From Lysobacteraceae bacterium NML07-0707 (GTDB lineage: Bacteria; Pseudomonadota; Gammaproteobacteria; Xanthomonadales; Xanthomonadaceae), in NCBI GenBank assembly GCA_002798295.1, contig NWQT01000008.1, forward strand, positions 1 to 58,887: a stretch of DNA of 58,887 bases. The letters are read 5' to 3'. The translations under genes and the position numbers were made by a program. A model generated the notes under the pieces. It made no database searches. It saw nothing but the letters and a program-made list of their open reading frames with translations, and was not told the DNA's origin. This document shows, one piece after another, positions 1-8,769 of this stretch. Every line of letters begins with the position of its first letter. Positions within the stretch are counted from its first letter, which is position 1.

Positions 1-2
1 AC

Positions 3-128
3 TTCGCCCGCAGACTCAAGACCTTGAAAGGGCTCACGCCCTACGAATTCATCTGCAAACAGTGGGACGCACAGCCTGAACGCTTTAGGATTGCGCCGAG
101 CCATCTAATGATGAGACTGAACACCTAG
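3..128 (+). CDS. IS481-family transposase, C-terminal fragment cut by the window edge
   Basis: The first 41 codons encode the tail of a DDE transposase and match, nearly base for base, the 3' end of the complete copy at 36.9-37.9 kb. The element's inverted-repeat end is the TGAACA finishing at 123 (read outward TGTTCA). The reading frame has no stop inside the element: it stops at TAG (126-128), which belongs to the target CCTAGA. IS481 elements are known to favour CTAG-containing targets with 6-bp duplications. The insertion sits exactly on the stop codon of the exoD-like gene (TAG on the other strand, 125-127). Confidence 0.85.
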   Translation, partial: FARRLKTLKGLTPYEFICKQWDAQPERFRIAPSHLMMRLNT

Positions 129-730
129 AAAAACTTTCCGGCAAGGCTCAGCAGTTCGCCAGAAGCCAGGCCAATGCCGGTGATGGCGATGCAGCCCGTC
201 GTCCAGCCAATCATCAGCAGGCGGCCATCGCGCTCCAGCAGGCCAAGCGCGATAGGCAGCAGTAGCAGGGCAAACAGGGCATTGGTGAACGGGATGGGCA
301 GCGATAGCAGGATGCCCAGCAGGATCAGCAGCAGCCCGGTGAACATGGTGGCCACCGGGTGGTCAATCAGCAGCAGCCAGCGCGGTTTGGCCCAGCGCTC
401 CAGTCGCCCAAACCATTTGTCAAAGCGCCGCTCGAAGCGGCTGATGAGTTTGCGCTCCGGGCCGCGCTCGGCCAGAAAGCGCGGCAGCCACAGATGCTGG
501 CGCAATAGCAGCAAATGCAGGCCGACCAGTACCGTGACAGGGGCGGCAATAACGGCGGCAACTCCCGGGAAAAAGGCCAATGGCACGGCCAGAAACAGCA
601 GCACCCCAAAGGCGCGACGGCCAAGCCCGCCGAGCAGGTTGCCAAGCTCAAGCACGTCCTCCGGCTCGCCCTCGGTCAGCTTTTCCAAAAGCGCGCGCGT
701 GCCGGTGCGACCAAACCCGGCTTCATTCAT
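125..730 (-). CDS. exoD: ExoD-family exopolysaccharide synthesis membrane protein
   Basis: A 201-residue ExoD-like protein (PF06055), an inner-membrane family first linked to exopolysaccharide synthesis in rhizobia; its biochemical function is unresolved. The sequence has a short soluble N-terminus with the family-like GEPEDVLELG/GGLGRRAFG stretch, a hydrophobic pair around residues 45-75, a basic amphipathic middle, and two further hydrophobic segments in the C-terminal third. The start was chosen at the ATG that overlaps the stop of the upstream CNNM-type gene (ATGAATGA), suggesting translational coupling. Its stop codon coincides with the target site of an IS481 element, so the protein end is intact or nearly so. 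Confidence 0.8.
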   Translation of the reverse strand: MNEAGFGRTGTRALLEKLTEGEPEDVLELGNLLGGLGRRAFGVLLFLAVPLAFFPGVAAVIAAPVTVLVGLHLLLLRQHLWLPRFLAERGPERKLISRFERRFDKWFGRLERWAKPRWLLLIDHPVATMFTGLLLILLGILLSLPIPFTNALFALLLLPIALGLLERDGRLLMIGWTTGCIAITGIGLASGELLSLAGKFF

Positions 731-2030
731 GGCTGCTTTCGGCCTCCAGCCGTTGCAACAGCAATTTGTCGATACGCGGGCCGTCAAGGTCGATGACTTC
801 AATGCGCCAGCCTGCCCATTCCAGGTATTCGCCCACATGCGGGATACGACCGAAATGGGCAATCAACATGCCGGCAGCGGTGTGGTAATCGTGCTCGTCT
901 TCTTCCGGCAGGCGGCTGCTTGCGATCAGCTCGCGCAAATCATCGACCGGCAGGCTGGCATCGACCAGCAGCGAGCCATCCTCGCGTACCGTGACCATCG
1001 GCTGGCTGTCGGCGCTTTCACCACTGGCCTGCAATCTGCCAATCACTGCACCCAGCACATCATTGATGGTGACCATGCCGGCGATATCGCCGTATTCGTC
1101 CACCACCAGCGCCAGCGATTGCTGCTCTTCACGGAAGATTTCCAGAAGCTTCATGGCATGGGTGGATTCAGACACGAATACGGCCGGACGCAGTTCGCGG
1201 AACAAGTCAAGCCGGGTTTGGTCAAGGTCATGCAGCAGCGCCTTGACTTCCAGTACGCCCAGTACGTTCTGGTCATCGCCGCGATATACCGGATAGCGTG
1301 AGAATGGTGTGGCGCGCATGGTGGCGAGGTTGTGCTCGAAGTCGGCCTCTGCATCCAGCCAGCTGATGCGGGTACGTGGTGTCATCAGGCTTTCGGCATC
1401 ACGATCGCCCAGGCGCATCACCCGGTTCATCATGTTGCGCTCGTCAAGGTCAATCACGCCCTGCTCATGACTTTCACTGACCAAAAGCCGGATTTCTTCT
1501 TCGGTGATCGCGCTCTTGTCATCGTCACGGATGCCCAAAAGGCGCAATACCAGACGGGTGAGGGCACCGAGGGCAAAGACGACCGGCTTTGCCAGCGTGG
1601 CCAGCACATCCAGCGGAATGGCGACCAGGCTGGCAATGCGCTCGGAATTGGTGATGGCAAGGCGCTTGGGAACCAGCTCGCCGAAGATGACCTGACCTGC
1701 GGTAATCAGCGTGACCGCCGTGCCGATGCCAATCGGGCGCGTGTATTGGGTGGCGGCAGGCCAGAGCGATTCCAGCCAGCCGGCAATCAAAAGGCCAATG
1801 GCCTCGCCGCCAAACACGCCGGTCAAAATGCCAATCAGGGTGATGCCGACCTGTACGGTGGAGAGCAGATTGTCGGGTTGTTCGGCTAATGCCAGTGCCT
1901 TGGCCGCACCACGCGAGGTTTCGGCCATTTGCTTGAGGCGGAGCTTGCGCGAGGTAACCAGTGCCATTTCCGACATGGCAAAAAAACCGTTCAACGCAAT
2001 CAGCGCGATGACGATAAGCAGCTCAAGCAC
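723..2030 (-). CDS. CNNM/CBS/CorC-HlyC domain membrane protein (YtfL/hemolysin family)
   Basis: 435 residues with the standard layout of the family: N-terminal CNNM (DUF21) membrane domain of about 190 residues starting MLELLIVIALIALNGFFAMS, a pair of CBS domains (about 205-325; LMTPRTRISWL and VVDEYGDIAGMVTINDVLG), and a C-terminal CorC_HlyC domain (about 345-430). The family is associated with Mg2+/Co2+ or other metal efflux or tolerance; the hemolysin label is historical. It is first of a two-gene minus-strand unit with exoD. A second, soluble relative (CorC) lies at 12.4-13.2 kb. Confidence 0.9.
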   Translation of the reverse strand: MLELLIVIALIALNGFFAMSEMALVTSRKLRLKQMAETSRGAAKALALAEQPDNLLSTVQVGITLIGILTGVFGGEAIGLLIAGWLESLWPAATQYTRPIGIGTAVTLITAGQVIFGELVPKRLAITNSERIASLVAIPLDVLATLAKPVVFALGALTRLVLRLLGIRDDDKSAITEEEIRLLVSESHEQGVIDLDERNMMNRVMRLGDRDAESLMTPRTRISWLDAEADFEHNLATMRATPFSRYPVYRGDDQNVLGVLEVKALLHDLDQTRLDLFRELRPAVFVSESTHAMKLLEIFREEQQSLALVVDEYGDIAGMVTINDVLGAVIGRLQASGESADSQPMVTVREDGSLLVDASLPVDDLRELIASSRLPEEDEHDYHTAAGMLIAHFGRIPHVGEYLEWAGWRIEVIDLDGPRIDKLLLQRLEAESSHE

Positions 2031-2238
2031 GTCGGCACCCGGTTACATAGTGGGAAGGCAGCCGGGAGGCAGGGGCGGGCGCAGGGTCAGGGTCCATGGT
2101 CGTGGCGATAAAAACTGCCCAAATCATAGCAGGCAGGCTTTGAGGCGTGTGTGCTGATGGGGTGAAGCCAGAGGCAAGGATGTCGAAGGTGGCAGGGAAT
2201 ATGCTGGCAAGATGGATAGCAAGTTTAGGGTGATGTGC
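2031..2238. other. Intergenic, no gene recognised
   Basis: Upstream flank of the CNNM-type gene. No supported ORF, tRNA or repeat was recognised; the promoter of the minus-strand gene must lie here but no convincing -35/-10 pair stands out. Confidence 0.5.
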
Positions 2239-2385
2239 TGCTCAGTCCCACCATTAGCAGGTACAGCTCAATCCTAAATAACTCAGGCTGGGAAGCCCAT
2301 GTGTTTGCAGATGAATTCGTAGGATGTGTGAGCCCCTTCAAGCTCTTTTAGTCTAGAAGCGAAGTTGTAGGCGTCCATGACACTA
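2239..2385 (-). pseudogene. Decayed 3' end of an IS481-family transposase
   Basis: Read on the minus strand this stretch translates to MDAYNFASRLKELEG and then YEFICKHMGFPA before stops, clearly related to the intact transposase's MDAYNFARRLKTLKG and YEFICKQWDAQPE. The element end TGCTCAGTCCCACCATTAG at 2239 aligns with TGTTCAATCTCATCATTAG of the intact copy at 36909. Several stops and one small deletion show it is dead. It is more diverged than the copy at base 1, so it is an older insertion. Confidence 0.85.
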
Positions 2386-2696
2386 TTCAGGTATTGCGCT
2401 TGCCGGTCACTGGGCGGTGATAGTCCAGCCGCCATCACTTGCCGGGGCTTTGGCCTTGCGTATGGCGGTATCAGTCAGCGGCATGATGGTAACTTTTTGG
2501 GCGGTAGCCGGGAACTTTCAGAGTTACCGTCAAAAGTGGCTGGCTTCAATGGCACGTGCTTGGACGATATGCATCAATGAAAAAGGCCAGAACCCTTGAT
2601 TTCATTGGGGATTCTGGCCTTTCTGGGACGCCCTTGGACTATCTGTGGCGGGTGAGCCTCGAACAAATCGCCACAGGCATTACTGATTATAGGATT
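2386..2696. other. Non-coding or unrecognised stretch between two IS remnants
   Basis: No recognisable gene. Two short overlapping open frames (about 60 residues each, 2377-2599) have no family resemblance I can name. The only structure is a long stem-loop near 2582-2622, listed separately. Confidence 0.4.
2582..2622. terminator. Long stem-loop, terminator-like
   Basis: AAAGGCCAGAA (2582-2592) pairs perfectly with TTCTGGCCTTT (2612-2622); inside the 19-nt loop a CCC/GGG pair can extend the fold. The A-rich left and T-rich right flanks would make it work as a terminator in either direction. It has no intact gene next to it, so it may be the surviving end of a lost gene or of a mobile element. 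Confidence 0.5.
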
Positions 2697-3445
2697 GGGG
2701 CTTAGGAAGCAAACATGTGTTCATGTCACATGCTAACTTCGTGAAATGACAAGTAAAAACGAAGTACTACCGCCATTCAAAAATCAGTGAGGCCAAGTTT
2801 CGACACCTTTTGCGCCTGTTTGCCATGGATTTGACCGCCACGGATGTCACACAGTTGTGTAGTCTCTCCGTGCGTTCGGTCAATGCGGTGTAGCAACGCA
2901 TCCGTGTCCGCCTGCTCAGCAATGCGCTGCGCAGTCTCCGTTCTCGGGCGAGCTTGAAGCCGATGAATCCTATTTCGGCCCCAAGCGCATCCGGAGCAAA
3001 CGTGGACGTGGCGCAGGTGGAAAAACCATCGTCTTTGGCCGACTCAAGCGCGGTGATTGTGTTTACACAGAGATCGTCCCCGATGCCTCCAAAGCCACGC
3101 TGCAAGCCATCATCCGCGGTAAAGTGAACCCGAACAACATCATCCACACCGACAGCTGGCGAGGCTGCGATGGGCTGGTTGATTTGGGCTTGGACAAGCA
3201 CTTTCGGGTCAATCACGGCAACAACGAGTTCGTCAAAGGCTCCAGGCACGTCAACGGTATCGAGTCTTTCTGGAGTTATGCCAAACATCGACTGGCGCAG
3301 TTTCATGGGGTACGGCGCGACAAGTTCGAGCTGCATCTCAAGGAAACCGAATTTCGCTTCAACCATCGCCACCTTGATCTCTACAAGACCCTGCTTAAAC
3401 TGCTCAGAGGCGACACCTCTTTGAGGTGTTTGCTTCCTAGGCTCC
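2697..3445 (+). mobile_element. IS1595-family insertion sequence, degenerate
   Basis: Terminal inverted repeats of 19 nt match at 17 positions: left 2697-2715 (GGGGCTTAGGAAGCAAACA) and right 3427-3445, whose complement reads GGAGCCTAGGAAGCAAACA. They bracket an IS1595-type transposase pseudogene. No 8-bp direct repeat is visible at the flanks, fitting an old insertion. Confidence 0.75.
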
Positions 3446-3453
3446 AAAATTAA
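2759..3453 (+). pseudogene. IS1595-family (ISXO2-like) transposase, frameshifted
   Basis: The N-terminal part begins KYYRHSKISEAKF and carries a helix-turn-helix-like segment (LTATDVTQLCSLSVRSVNAV), then an in-frame TAG at 2891-2893 and a frame change near 2925-2935. The rest runs cleanly from QSPFSGELEADESYFGPKR through the DDE-type catalytic domain: GKTIVFGRLKRG, IHTDSWRGCDGLVD, and NGIESFWSYAKHRLAQFHG. The acidic residues of ADES, HTDSW and IESFW correspond to the family's DDE/N triad. The reading frame runs through the right inverted repeat. It cannot make a full transposase without correction. Confidence 0.85.
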
Positions 3454-3492
3454 GAGCATATTGGAGGGTTTTTGTCATGAGGTGGTAATCGG

Positions 3493-4563
3493 TTACTGAT
3501 CACTGCCAGCGAGCACCTGGGCGGCGGTGCCGACGATTTTGGGGTCGGCGCGTCCTACTACGGTTTCGTCCTTGCCCGGATAGGGCAGGGTGCTCAGGAA
3601 GTAGCGCATGCAGTTGATGCGGGCGCGTTTTTTGTCATCGGACTTGATGACAATCCACGGCGCATCGGCAGTATCGGTGTGGAAGAACATCGCTTCTTTG
3701 GCTTCGGTGTAGTCCGGCCATTTGTCCAGCGATTGCAGGTCGATGGGTGAGAGCTTCCAGTGTTTGAGCGGGTCGTTGCGGCGCGAATTGAAGCGGCGCA
3801 GTTGCTCCTCACGGCTCACCGAGAACCAGAACTTGTAAAGACGGATGCCGCTGCGGGTCAGCATGCGCTCAATCTCTGGCGCTTCGCGCATGAATTCCAG
3901 ATATTCCGATGGCGTGCAAAAGCCCATCACGCGTTCCACGCCGGCGCGGTTATACCAGCTGCGGTCAAAAAACACGATGTCGCCATAGGAGGGCAGGTGG
4001 CTGATGTAGCGCTGGAAATACCACTGGCCGCGCTCGCGCTCGGAGGGTTTTTCCAGTGCCACCACGCGCGCGCCACGCGGGTTCAGGTGTTCCATGAAGC
4101 GCTTGATGGTGCCGCCCTTGCCCGCGGCATCGCGGCCTTCAAACAGCAGCACGATGCGTTGGCCGGTTTCCTTGACCCAGCTTTGCACCTTCAATAGCTC
4201 GATTTGCAGTTTTTTCTTTTCGGCCTCGTACTCCTTGCGGCGCATGCGGCTGCGGTAGGGGTAGCTGGCCGGCAGTGGTGCGGAGCCGCTTTCTTCGGCG
4301 CTGGGCGGCATTTGCTTCATCTTGGTGGCGGTTTCCTGACCGATGCCCAGCGCTTCGGGGCTTGCGCCCAGCGGGGGGGGCAGCGGTTCAGGATGCTCGG
4401 CCACGCGCGCCTGGGCTTCGCTCTGGGCAATCAGCGAGGCCGCTTCCGTGCTGAGTGTGCTGCTCTGGCGCCGCGTGCGGCTGCGGCGAGGTGCCGTTGC
4501 CTGGGTGCCGGAGGCGGATTTCTTGCCGCGTTTGCTGGCGGTTTTGCTGCTTTTTTCGCTCAT
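3493..4563 (-). CDS. ppk2: Polyphosphate kinase 2 (PPK2 family)
   Basis: 356 residues. The catalytic PPK2 domain (about 105-335) has the Walker A loop GRDAAGKGG (143-151), lid residues around EKPSERERGQWYFQRY, and the Walker B/catalytic stretch DIVFFDRSWYNRAGVE (about 195-210). The family moves phosphate between polyphosphate and nucleotides in the cytoplasm; a single catalytic domain suggests class I (NDP to NTP) but class cannot be settled from motifs. The first 100 residues are an unusual low-complexity Lys/Arg/Ala/Ser/Pro tail, longer than the usual N-terminus, perhaps for binding polyanions (inference). It follows the Nudix gene by 65 nt on the same strand. Confidence 0.93.
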   Translation of the reverse strand: MSEKSSKTASKRGKKSASGTQATAPRRSRTRRQSSTLSTEAASLIAQSEAQARVAEHPEPLPPPLGASPEALGIGQETATKMKQMPPSAEESGSAPLPASYPYRSRMRRKEYEAEKKKLQIELLKVQSWVKETGQRIVLLFEGRDAAGKGGTIKRFMEHLNPRGARVVALEKPSERERGQWYFQRYISHLPSYGDIVFFDRSWYNRAGVERVMGFCTPSEYLEFMREAPEIERMLTRSGIRLYKFWFSVSREEQLRRFNSRRNDPLKHWKLSPIDLQSLDKWPDYTEAKEAMFFHTDTADAPWIVIKSDDKKRARINCMRYFLSTLPYPGKDETVVGRADPKIVGTAAQVLAGSDQ

Positions 4564-4628
4564 GCGATGCTCCTTGGGTTCAAGCGCTCAAGCCTGCCAC
4601 GAAGCTGCAGGCAGGGTATTGATAGTGC

Positions 4629-5180
4629 TCAATCCGGCAGGCGGGGGCTGCCATCAAGCTGGTATTGCATCATCCAAAGCCCGGCCCAGAGTTTGAGGTC
4701 AAGCGCATAGCCCTCATCATGCTTTTGCATCAGCCAGGCGGGCACTTGGGTTCTGGGAACGGTGTGCACGATGATGTTTTCGCCATCCACGCCACCGCCT
4801 TCAGCAATTTTTACAAGATCGGTGGCGCGCACAAAGGCGATGCGCTCATTGGTCAGGCCTGCCGAAGTCGGGCCGGTCATCAAAAGCTCCAGCTTGCCGG
4901 CTGCCCAGCCGGTTTCTTCGATGAGCTCACGGCGGGCGGCCGCCTCCAGGGTATCGCTGGCATCGGCATCGGCCACCAGCCCGGCAGGCATTTCAATGGT
5001 GCGCGCGCCCAGCGGCACCCGGTATTGCTCGACAAACAGCATCTCGTCATCCGGGGTGGCGGCGATGATGATCACCGCCATGCCTTCGCCACCGTGGCAG
5101 CGCTCGCACGATTCCCAGCGGCCACGCCTGACCAGTCGCAGCCATTGGCCTTGATGGAGGATTTCACATGGTTCACTCAT
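4629..5180 (-). CDS. Nudix hydrolase, ADP-ribose pyrophosphatase-like
   Basis: 183 residues. The Nudix box ends in REL-IEET-GW (about 84-92) and starts at Gly67 (AGLVAD); the acidic residue seven before RE is Asp instead of the usual Glu and the loop carries a short insertion. The upstream MLFVEQYRVPLGARTIEMPAG is typical of ADP-ribose or related nucleoside-diphosphate-sugar pyrophosphatases (NudE/NudF type). It probably shares a transcript with ppk2 downstream, which would put two nucleotide/phosphate housekeeping enzymes together. Substrate is inference. Confidence 0.85.
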   Translation of the reverse strand: MSEPCEILHQGQWLRLVRRGRWESCERCHGGEGMAVIIIAATPDDEMLFVEQYRVPLGARTIEMPAGLVADADASDTLEAAARRELIEETGWAAGKLELLMTGPTSAGLTNERIAFVRATDLVKIAEGGGVDGENIIVHTVPRTQVPAWLMQKHDEGYALDLKLWAGLWMMQYQLDGSPRLPD

Positions 5181-5273
5181 GTCTTGATGCTACCGTGTCC
5201 GCTCAGTTTTGTGGGCGTTGACCTTGCCGCTATCGCTCGCCACCATGTGCGCCCCCCAGTTTCTGCGTTTTTT

Positions 5274-7316
5274 ATGAGCCGAGTGACCGCCGACCAGTTC
5301 CTTGCCAAGTTGCGCAATATCGCCCCGGAAGACAGTGCGGCGTTGCTGCGGCTGGTCATTGACTATATGCGTCCGGCGCTCAGTGACGATGCGGCGAGTG
5401 CATTTCGCGCAAAATTGAGTGCGCTGGCCGGGATTCTGGGAGCCGAGCCGGCGTTGCATCAGCGCCTTTCCCAAGGTTTCAATGACTGGCTTGGGCGGCA
5501 AAATTTGCTGCTGACCCTGAGCCATGTCGGGTTGTTGCCGCGCAATGGTTTTCTGGGCGAGATGCAGCGCCGGGTGTATGACACGCTGATTCCGCCAGCC
5601 CGCGATGTGCGTGATTTGTCGGACACGCTGCGCTGGGTTTTTCACCGTGCAGGCGATGCGGACTGGATTGCGGAAGTCGAAGATGACGACTGGTTTGTGT
5701 TGTTGTCCCTTTTGGGCGGGCGCCGCGAATTGCACGCCAGTGTGCCCAAAGAGTGGCAACGGCAGGCGCTGGATGTGCTGGAAAAGCTCTCGGTCTGGGT
5801 GGCGGCTGAGGAGATGGAGGGCGAGCTGGTACGGCTGGATCCGAAAATCCTTGAGCGGCAATCGCCGTTCAGTGCCCTGCAGCGCGAAATGATGCGCTAC
5901 GTGGCGCATTATCAGCAATGGTTGGCTGGTGAGCGCGCCGAATATCACGATGATGCGCATTTGCGGGTATTGCTTGAGCAATCGCACGATGCGCTGCTGT
6001 ATTACCGCAAGCGCAGCCTGAGCCTGGGGGCCAGCGTGCGCCTGACCTATCTGCTGGAGCGTCTTGAGCAAACCTTGCAGCGCATCCAGATGTTGCTGGA
6101 TCTGGTGGATCAGAACCCCGAACAGTCGCTGGACAAGCGCGCGGTGGCATTGGCGCTGTTCCGCCAGCTGGCCATCGCCGCTGTGCAGCGCAACAGTATC
6201 CGGGCGCTGTGGAAGCAGAACATTGGTCTTTTGGCGCGCAAGGTGTCCAATAATGCCAGTGAGCATGGCGAGCACTATGTCACTGACGATAGGCGCGGTT
6301 ATTTCTCCATGCTCGGCAGCGCCGCCGGGGCGGGTCTCATCATCCCGCTGATGGCGATTTTGAAAATCCAGATTGAGGCTGCCGGTTTCCCGCCATTGAT
6401 GAACGCGCTGCTGGTGGGCATGAATTACGGCCTGGGCTTTGTGCTGATTCACATGCTCGGCTTTACCGTGGCCACCAAGCAGCCCGCCATGACCGCCGCG
6501 CATATCGCCAATACCATGGAGCGCGACAGCAAATCCCGCGCCAAACCGGCGGCACTGATCGAGCTGGTGGCGCAAGTGGTGCGCACCCAGTTCGTGGCGA
6601 TTGTCGGCAATGTCACAGTCGCGCTGAGCGTGGCGTTTGCCATCGCGCTGGGCTGGCATTACTTCACCGGGGAGGCGTTGATTTCCAGTGCCAAGGGTGC
6701 GTATTTACTGGAGTCGCTGCATCCGCTGGCAGGCGGGGCATTGTTCTATGCCGCCATTGCCGGGGTATGGCTGTTCTGTTCGGGGCTGATTGCCGGTTAT
6801 TTTGATAACCGCTTTGACCTTTTGGCGATGCGTGAACGCATCATTCATCACCCTGTGCTGCGCTGGCTGATGCCAAGCCATTGGCGAGAGAAGATGGGGG
6901 ACTATCTTGCCGACCACTATGGGGCGCTATGGGGCAATTTCCTGTTCGGCATGCTGCTTGGCATGAGCGCCTTTGCCGGGCTTCTGACCGGCTTGCCCAT
7001 CGATATCCGCCATGTGGCGTTTTCTGCGGCCAACCTGGGGCTGGTAGGCGGCCTGGATTGGGCGGATTTCCTTGTCTATCTGTCGTTTGCGCTGATGATT
7101 GGCGGGGTCAACCTGCTGGTGAGCTTTGCGTTGGCGCTGATGGTGGGCTTGCGCGCCCGCGGGCTGAGAGTGCCCGACCCGCTGGGCATTTTGCGGGCGC
7201 TGTTGGGCAAGCTGATGGTGGCTCCCTGGGAGTTTTTCCTGCCGCCGAGCAAGGGGCAAGCGCAGAGCCAGCAAGGCGCCGAGCGCAAGACATCAGCGGA
7301 CAAGTCCGCCCACTGA
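5274..7316 (+). CDS. Gcr-family protein (PF10136, annotated site-specific recombinase) with several membrane segments
   Basis: 680 residues from the ATG at 5274 (MSRVTADQFLAKL). The N-terminal half is soluble and helical; the C-terminal half has about six to seven hydrophobic helices (for example GAGLIIPLMAILKI, LLVGMNYGLGFVLIHMLGF, LSVAFAIALGW, FYAAIAGVWLFCSGLIAG, FLFGMLLGMSAFAGLL, FLVYLSFALMIGGVNLLVSFAL). Homologues are usually called site-specific recombinase Gcr after a neisserial protein, but no tyrosine or serine recombinase signature is visible. A membrane role fits the sequence better. Divergent from the Nudix gene with 93 nt between them. Confidence 0.8.
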   Translation: MSRVTADQFLAKLRNIAPEDSAALLRLVIDYMRPALSDDAASAFRAKLSALAGILGAEPALHQRLSQGFNDWLGRQNLLLTLSHVGLLPRNGFLGEMQRRVYDTLIPPARDVRDLSDTLRWVFHRAGDADWIAEVEDDDWFVLLSLLGGRRELHASVPKEWQRQALDVLEKLSVWVAAEEMEGELVRLDPKILERQSPFSALQREMMRYVAHYQQWLAGERAEYHDDAHLRVLLEQSHDALLYYRKRSLSLGASVRLTYLLERLEQTLQRIQMLLDLVDQNPEQSLDKRAVALALFRQLAIAAVQRNSIRALWKQNIGLLARKVSNNASEHGEHYVTDDRRGYFSMLGSAAGAGLIIPLMAILKIQIEAAGFPPLMNALLVGMNYGLGFVLIHMLGFTVATKQPAMTAAHIANTMERDSKSRAKPAALIELVAQVVRTQFVAIVGNVTVALSVAFAIALGWHYFTGEALISSAKGAYLLESLHPLAGGALFYAAIAGVWLFCSGLIAGYFDNRFDLLAMRERIIHHPVLRWLMPSHWREKMGDYLADHYGALWGNFLFGMLLGMSAFAGLLTGLPIDIRHVAFSAANLGLVGGLDWADFLVYLSFALMIGGVNLLVSFALALMVGLRARGLRVPDPLGILRALLGKLMVAPWEFFLPPSKGQAQSQQGAERKTSADKSAH

Positions 7317-7324
7317 GCAGCCTT

Positions 7325-8209
7325 TCAGGCCGAAAGCAGGCGGCGCCGGGTCAGGGGGCCAAAGCGGGCGCGTTCGGCAAACGCCTGCAAGGCTGCGCTA
7401 TCGCTTGCGCTGCGCGCAAATGGCGCGCTGACCGGCAGGGGCGCGTCCTGGGCAATCCGGGTGAGCTGCTGCCAGAGCCGTGCATGTTCACGCTGCTCGG
7501 TCAGTCGCCGGGCAATGCCTGCCGCGCCGCGCAGGCGCAGGAATGGCACTTCATGTAGCCGTTCGAGCAGTGCATCGAGACTGCCGAAATGCGAAATCAG
7601 CGCTGCGGCGGTTTTCTGGCCAATGCCGCTGATGCCGGGGATGTTGTCCACTGCGTCCCCGGCCAGTGCCAGATAGTCGGCTACCTGATGCGGATGCACA
7701 CCATGCCTGGCTTTCACGCCGGATACGCCCCAGCGCTGCGCACGGGCAAAATCAAACTGCTCGTCATCGTCCTGCAATAGCTGCGAGAGGTCTTTGTCCG
7801 CCGAAACAATCACGCCGCGCAGACCGTGGTGACGACCTTGCGCCAGGGCGCTGCCAATCAGGTCATCGGCTTCGTATTCGGGGTGTGCCAGCGTATTGAG
7901 TCCCAGCGCCTGGCAGAGCGCTTTGCACCAGGCGAACTGGCGCTTCAATTCTTCCGGCGCAGGCGGGCGGTTGGCCTTGTAGGCCGGATACAGACGGTTG
8001 CGGAAGCAACCATCGAGCGCTTCGTCAAACGCCACCACGATATGCTGTGGGCGCTCGCGCTCAAGCAAGTCCAGCACGAAGCGGGCAAAGCCCTGTACGG
8101 CGTTGAGCGGCCAGCCCTCGGCATCGTGCCATTCATCCGGCATGGAATGCCAGGCGCGGAACACGTACAGCGAAGCATCCACCAGATACAGTGCGGGGTG
8201 TGTACTCAC
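7325..8209 (-). CDS. 5'-3' exonuclease (exonuclease IX / Pol I N-terminal domain type)
   Basis: 294 residues from a GTG start (VSTHPALYLVDAS). The PIN-like nuclease core shows LVDASLYVFRAWH, VVAFDEALDG, YPAYKANRPP, YEADDLIGSA and VSADKDLSQLL, supplying the acidic metal ligands; the helix-3-turn-helix DNA-binding part reads GDAVDNIPGISGIGQKTAAALI (about 185-206). It acts on flap or single-stranded DNA ends as the stand-alone counterpart of the DNA polymerase I 5' nuclease. The GTG overlaps the stop of the upstream nitroreductase (GTGA), so the pair is translationally coupled; the longer frame upstream is inside that gene. Confidence 0.88.
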   Translation of the reverse strand: MSTHPALYLVDASLYVFRAWHSMPDEWHDAEGWPLNAVQGFARFVLDLLERERPQHIVVAFDEALDGCFRNRLYPAYKANRPPAPEELKRQFAWCKALCQALGLNTLAHPEYEADDLIGSALAQGRHHGLRGVIVSADKDLSQLLQDDDEQFDFARAQRWGVSGVKARHGVHPHQVADYLALAGDAVDNIPGISGIGQKTAAALISHFGSLDALLERLHEVPFLRLRGAAGIARRLTEQREHARLWQQLTRIAQDAPLPVSAPFARSASDSAALQAFAERARFGPLTRRRLLSA

Positions 8210-8769
8210 GGCTGCCAGTCGCACAGCAGTTGGGCCGCATCCGGGCGCTCGCGCTCGGGCGCTTGCAGTTTTGCGGTGCCGATATGGATAAAACCGACCA
8301 GCGCCTCGTCCGAGGTAAGGCCAAGTCGTGCGCAGATTTCGCTGTCGGTCGCGGCCCAGCCGGTCAGCCATTGCGCGCCAAACCCTAGCGCCTGTGCCGC
8401 TTGCAGCAGTGCAAAACATACGCATGAGGCGGTGGCATAGCGCTCGCTGGCAGGGATTTTTTCGTCCTCGCCCTGTGCGGCAATCACCGTGATGATGAGC
8501 GGTGCAAAACTGAAGCGTTCGCGCTCTTTTTGAATCACCGCAGCGCTGGCCTCGGGCTCCAGTGCTTGCTTGCGCGTAGCGAGCAGCTCGCCCAGTGCGT
8601 AACGGGCATCGCCCTGGATGCGCAGAAACCGGAATGGCACCCGCTTGCCGTGGTCGGGCACGCGGCTGGCTGTTTGCAGCAAGGTCAACAGCTGATCTTC
8701 ACTGGGGCCAGGTGCTGTCAGTTGCCGGGAAGGGGTGGAGCGGCGTTGTTCAAGGAAGGAAATGCTCAT
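8206..8769 (-). CDS. Nitroreductase family protein (YdjA-like)
   Basis: 187 residues, the length of compact YdjA-type FMN nitroreductases. The start is MSISFLEQRRSTPSRQL; RRSTPSR is the family's N-terminal FMN phosphate-binding patch, and PDHGKRVPFRFLRI and GAQWLTGWAATDSEI resemble the corresponding YdjA segments. Physiological substrate is unknown for the group; NAD(P)H-dependent reduction with FMN is expected. It is first gene of the two-gene unit with the exonuclease. Divergent from the DUF1631 gene. Confidence 0.85.
   Translation of the reverse strand: MSISFLEQRRSTPSRQLTAPGPSEDQLLTLLQTASRVPDHGKRVPFRFLRIQGDARYALGELLATRKQALEPEASAAVIQKERERFSFAPLIITVIAAQGEDEKIPASERYATASCVCFALLQAAQALGFGAQWLTGWAATDSEICARLGLTSDEALVGFIHIGTAKLQAPERERPDAAQLLCDWQP

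Noticed and set aside
2767..3459. 230-codon minus-strand open frame over the IS1595 remnant
   Set aside because: The transposase motifs are on the plus strand; the long minus frame is incidental.
5190..6659. 489-codon open frame on the minus strand
   Set aside because: Antisense shadow of the Gcr-family gene, extreme His/Gln content.
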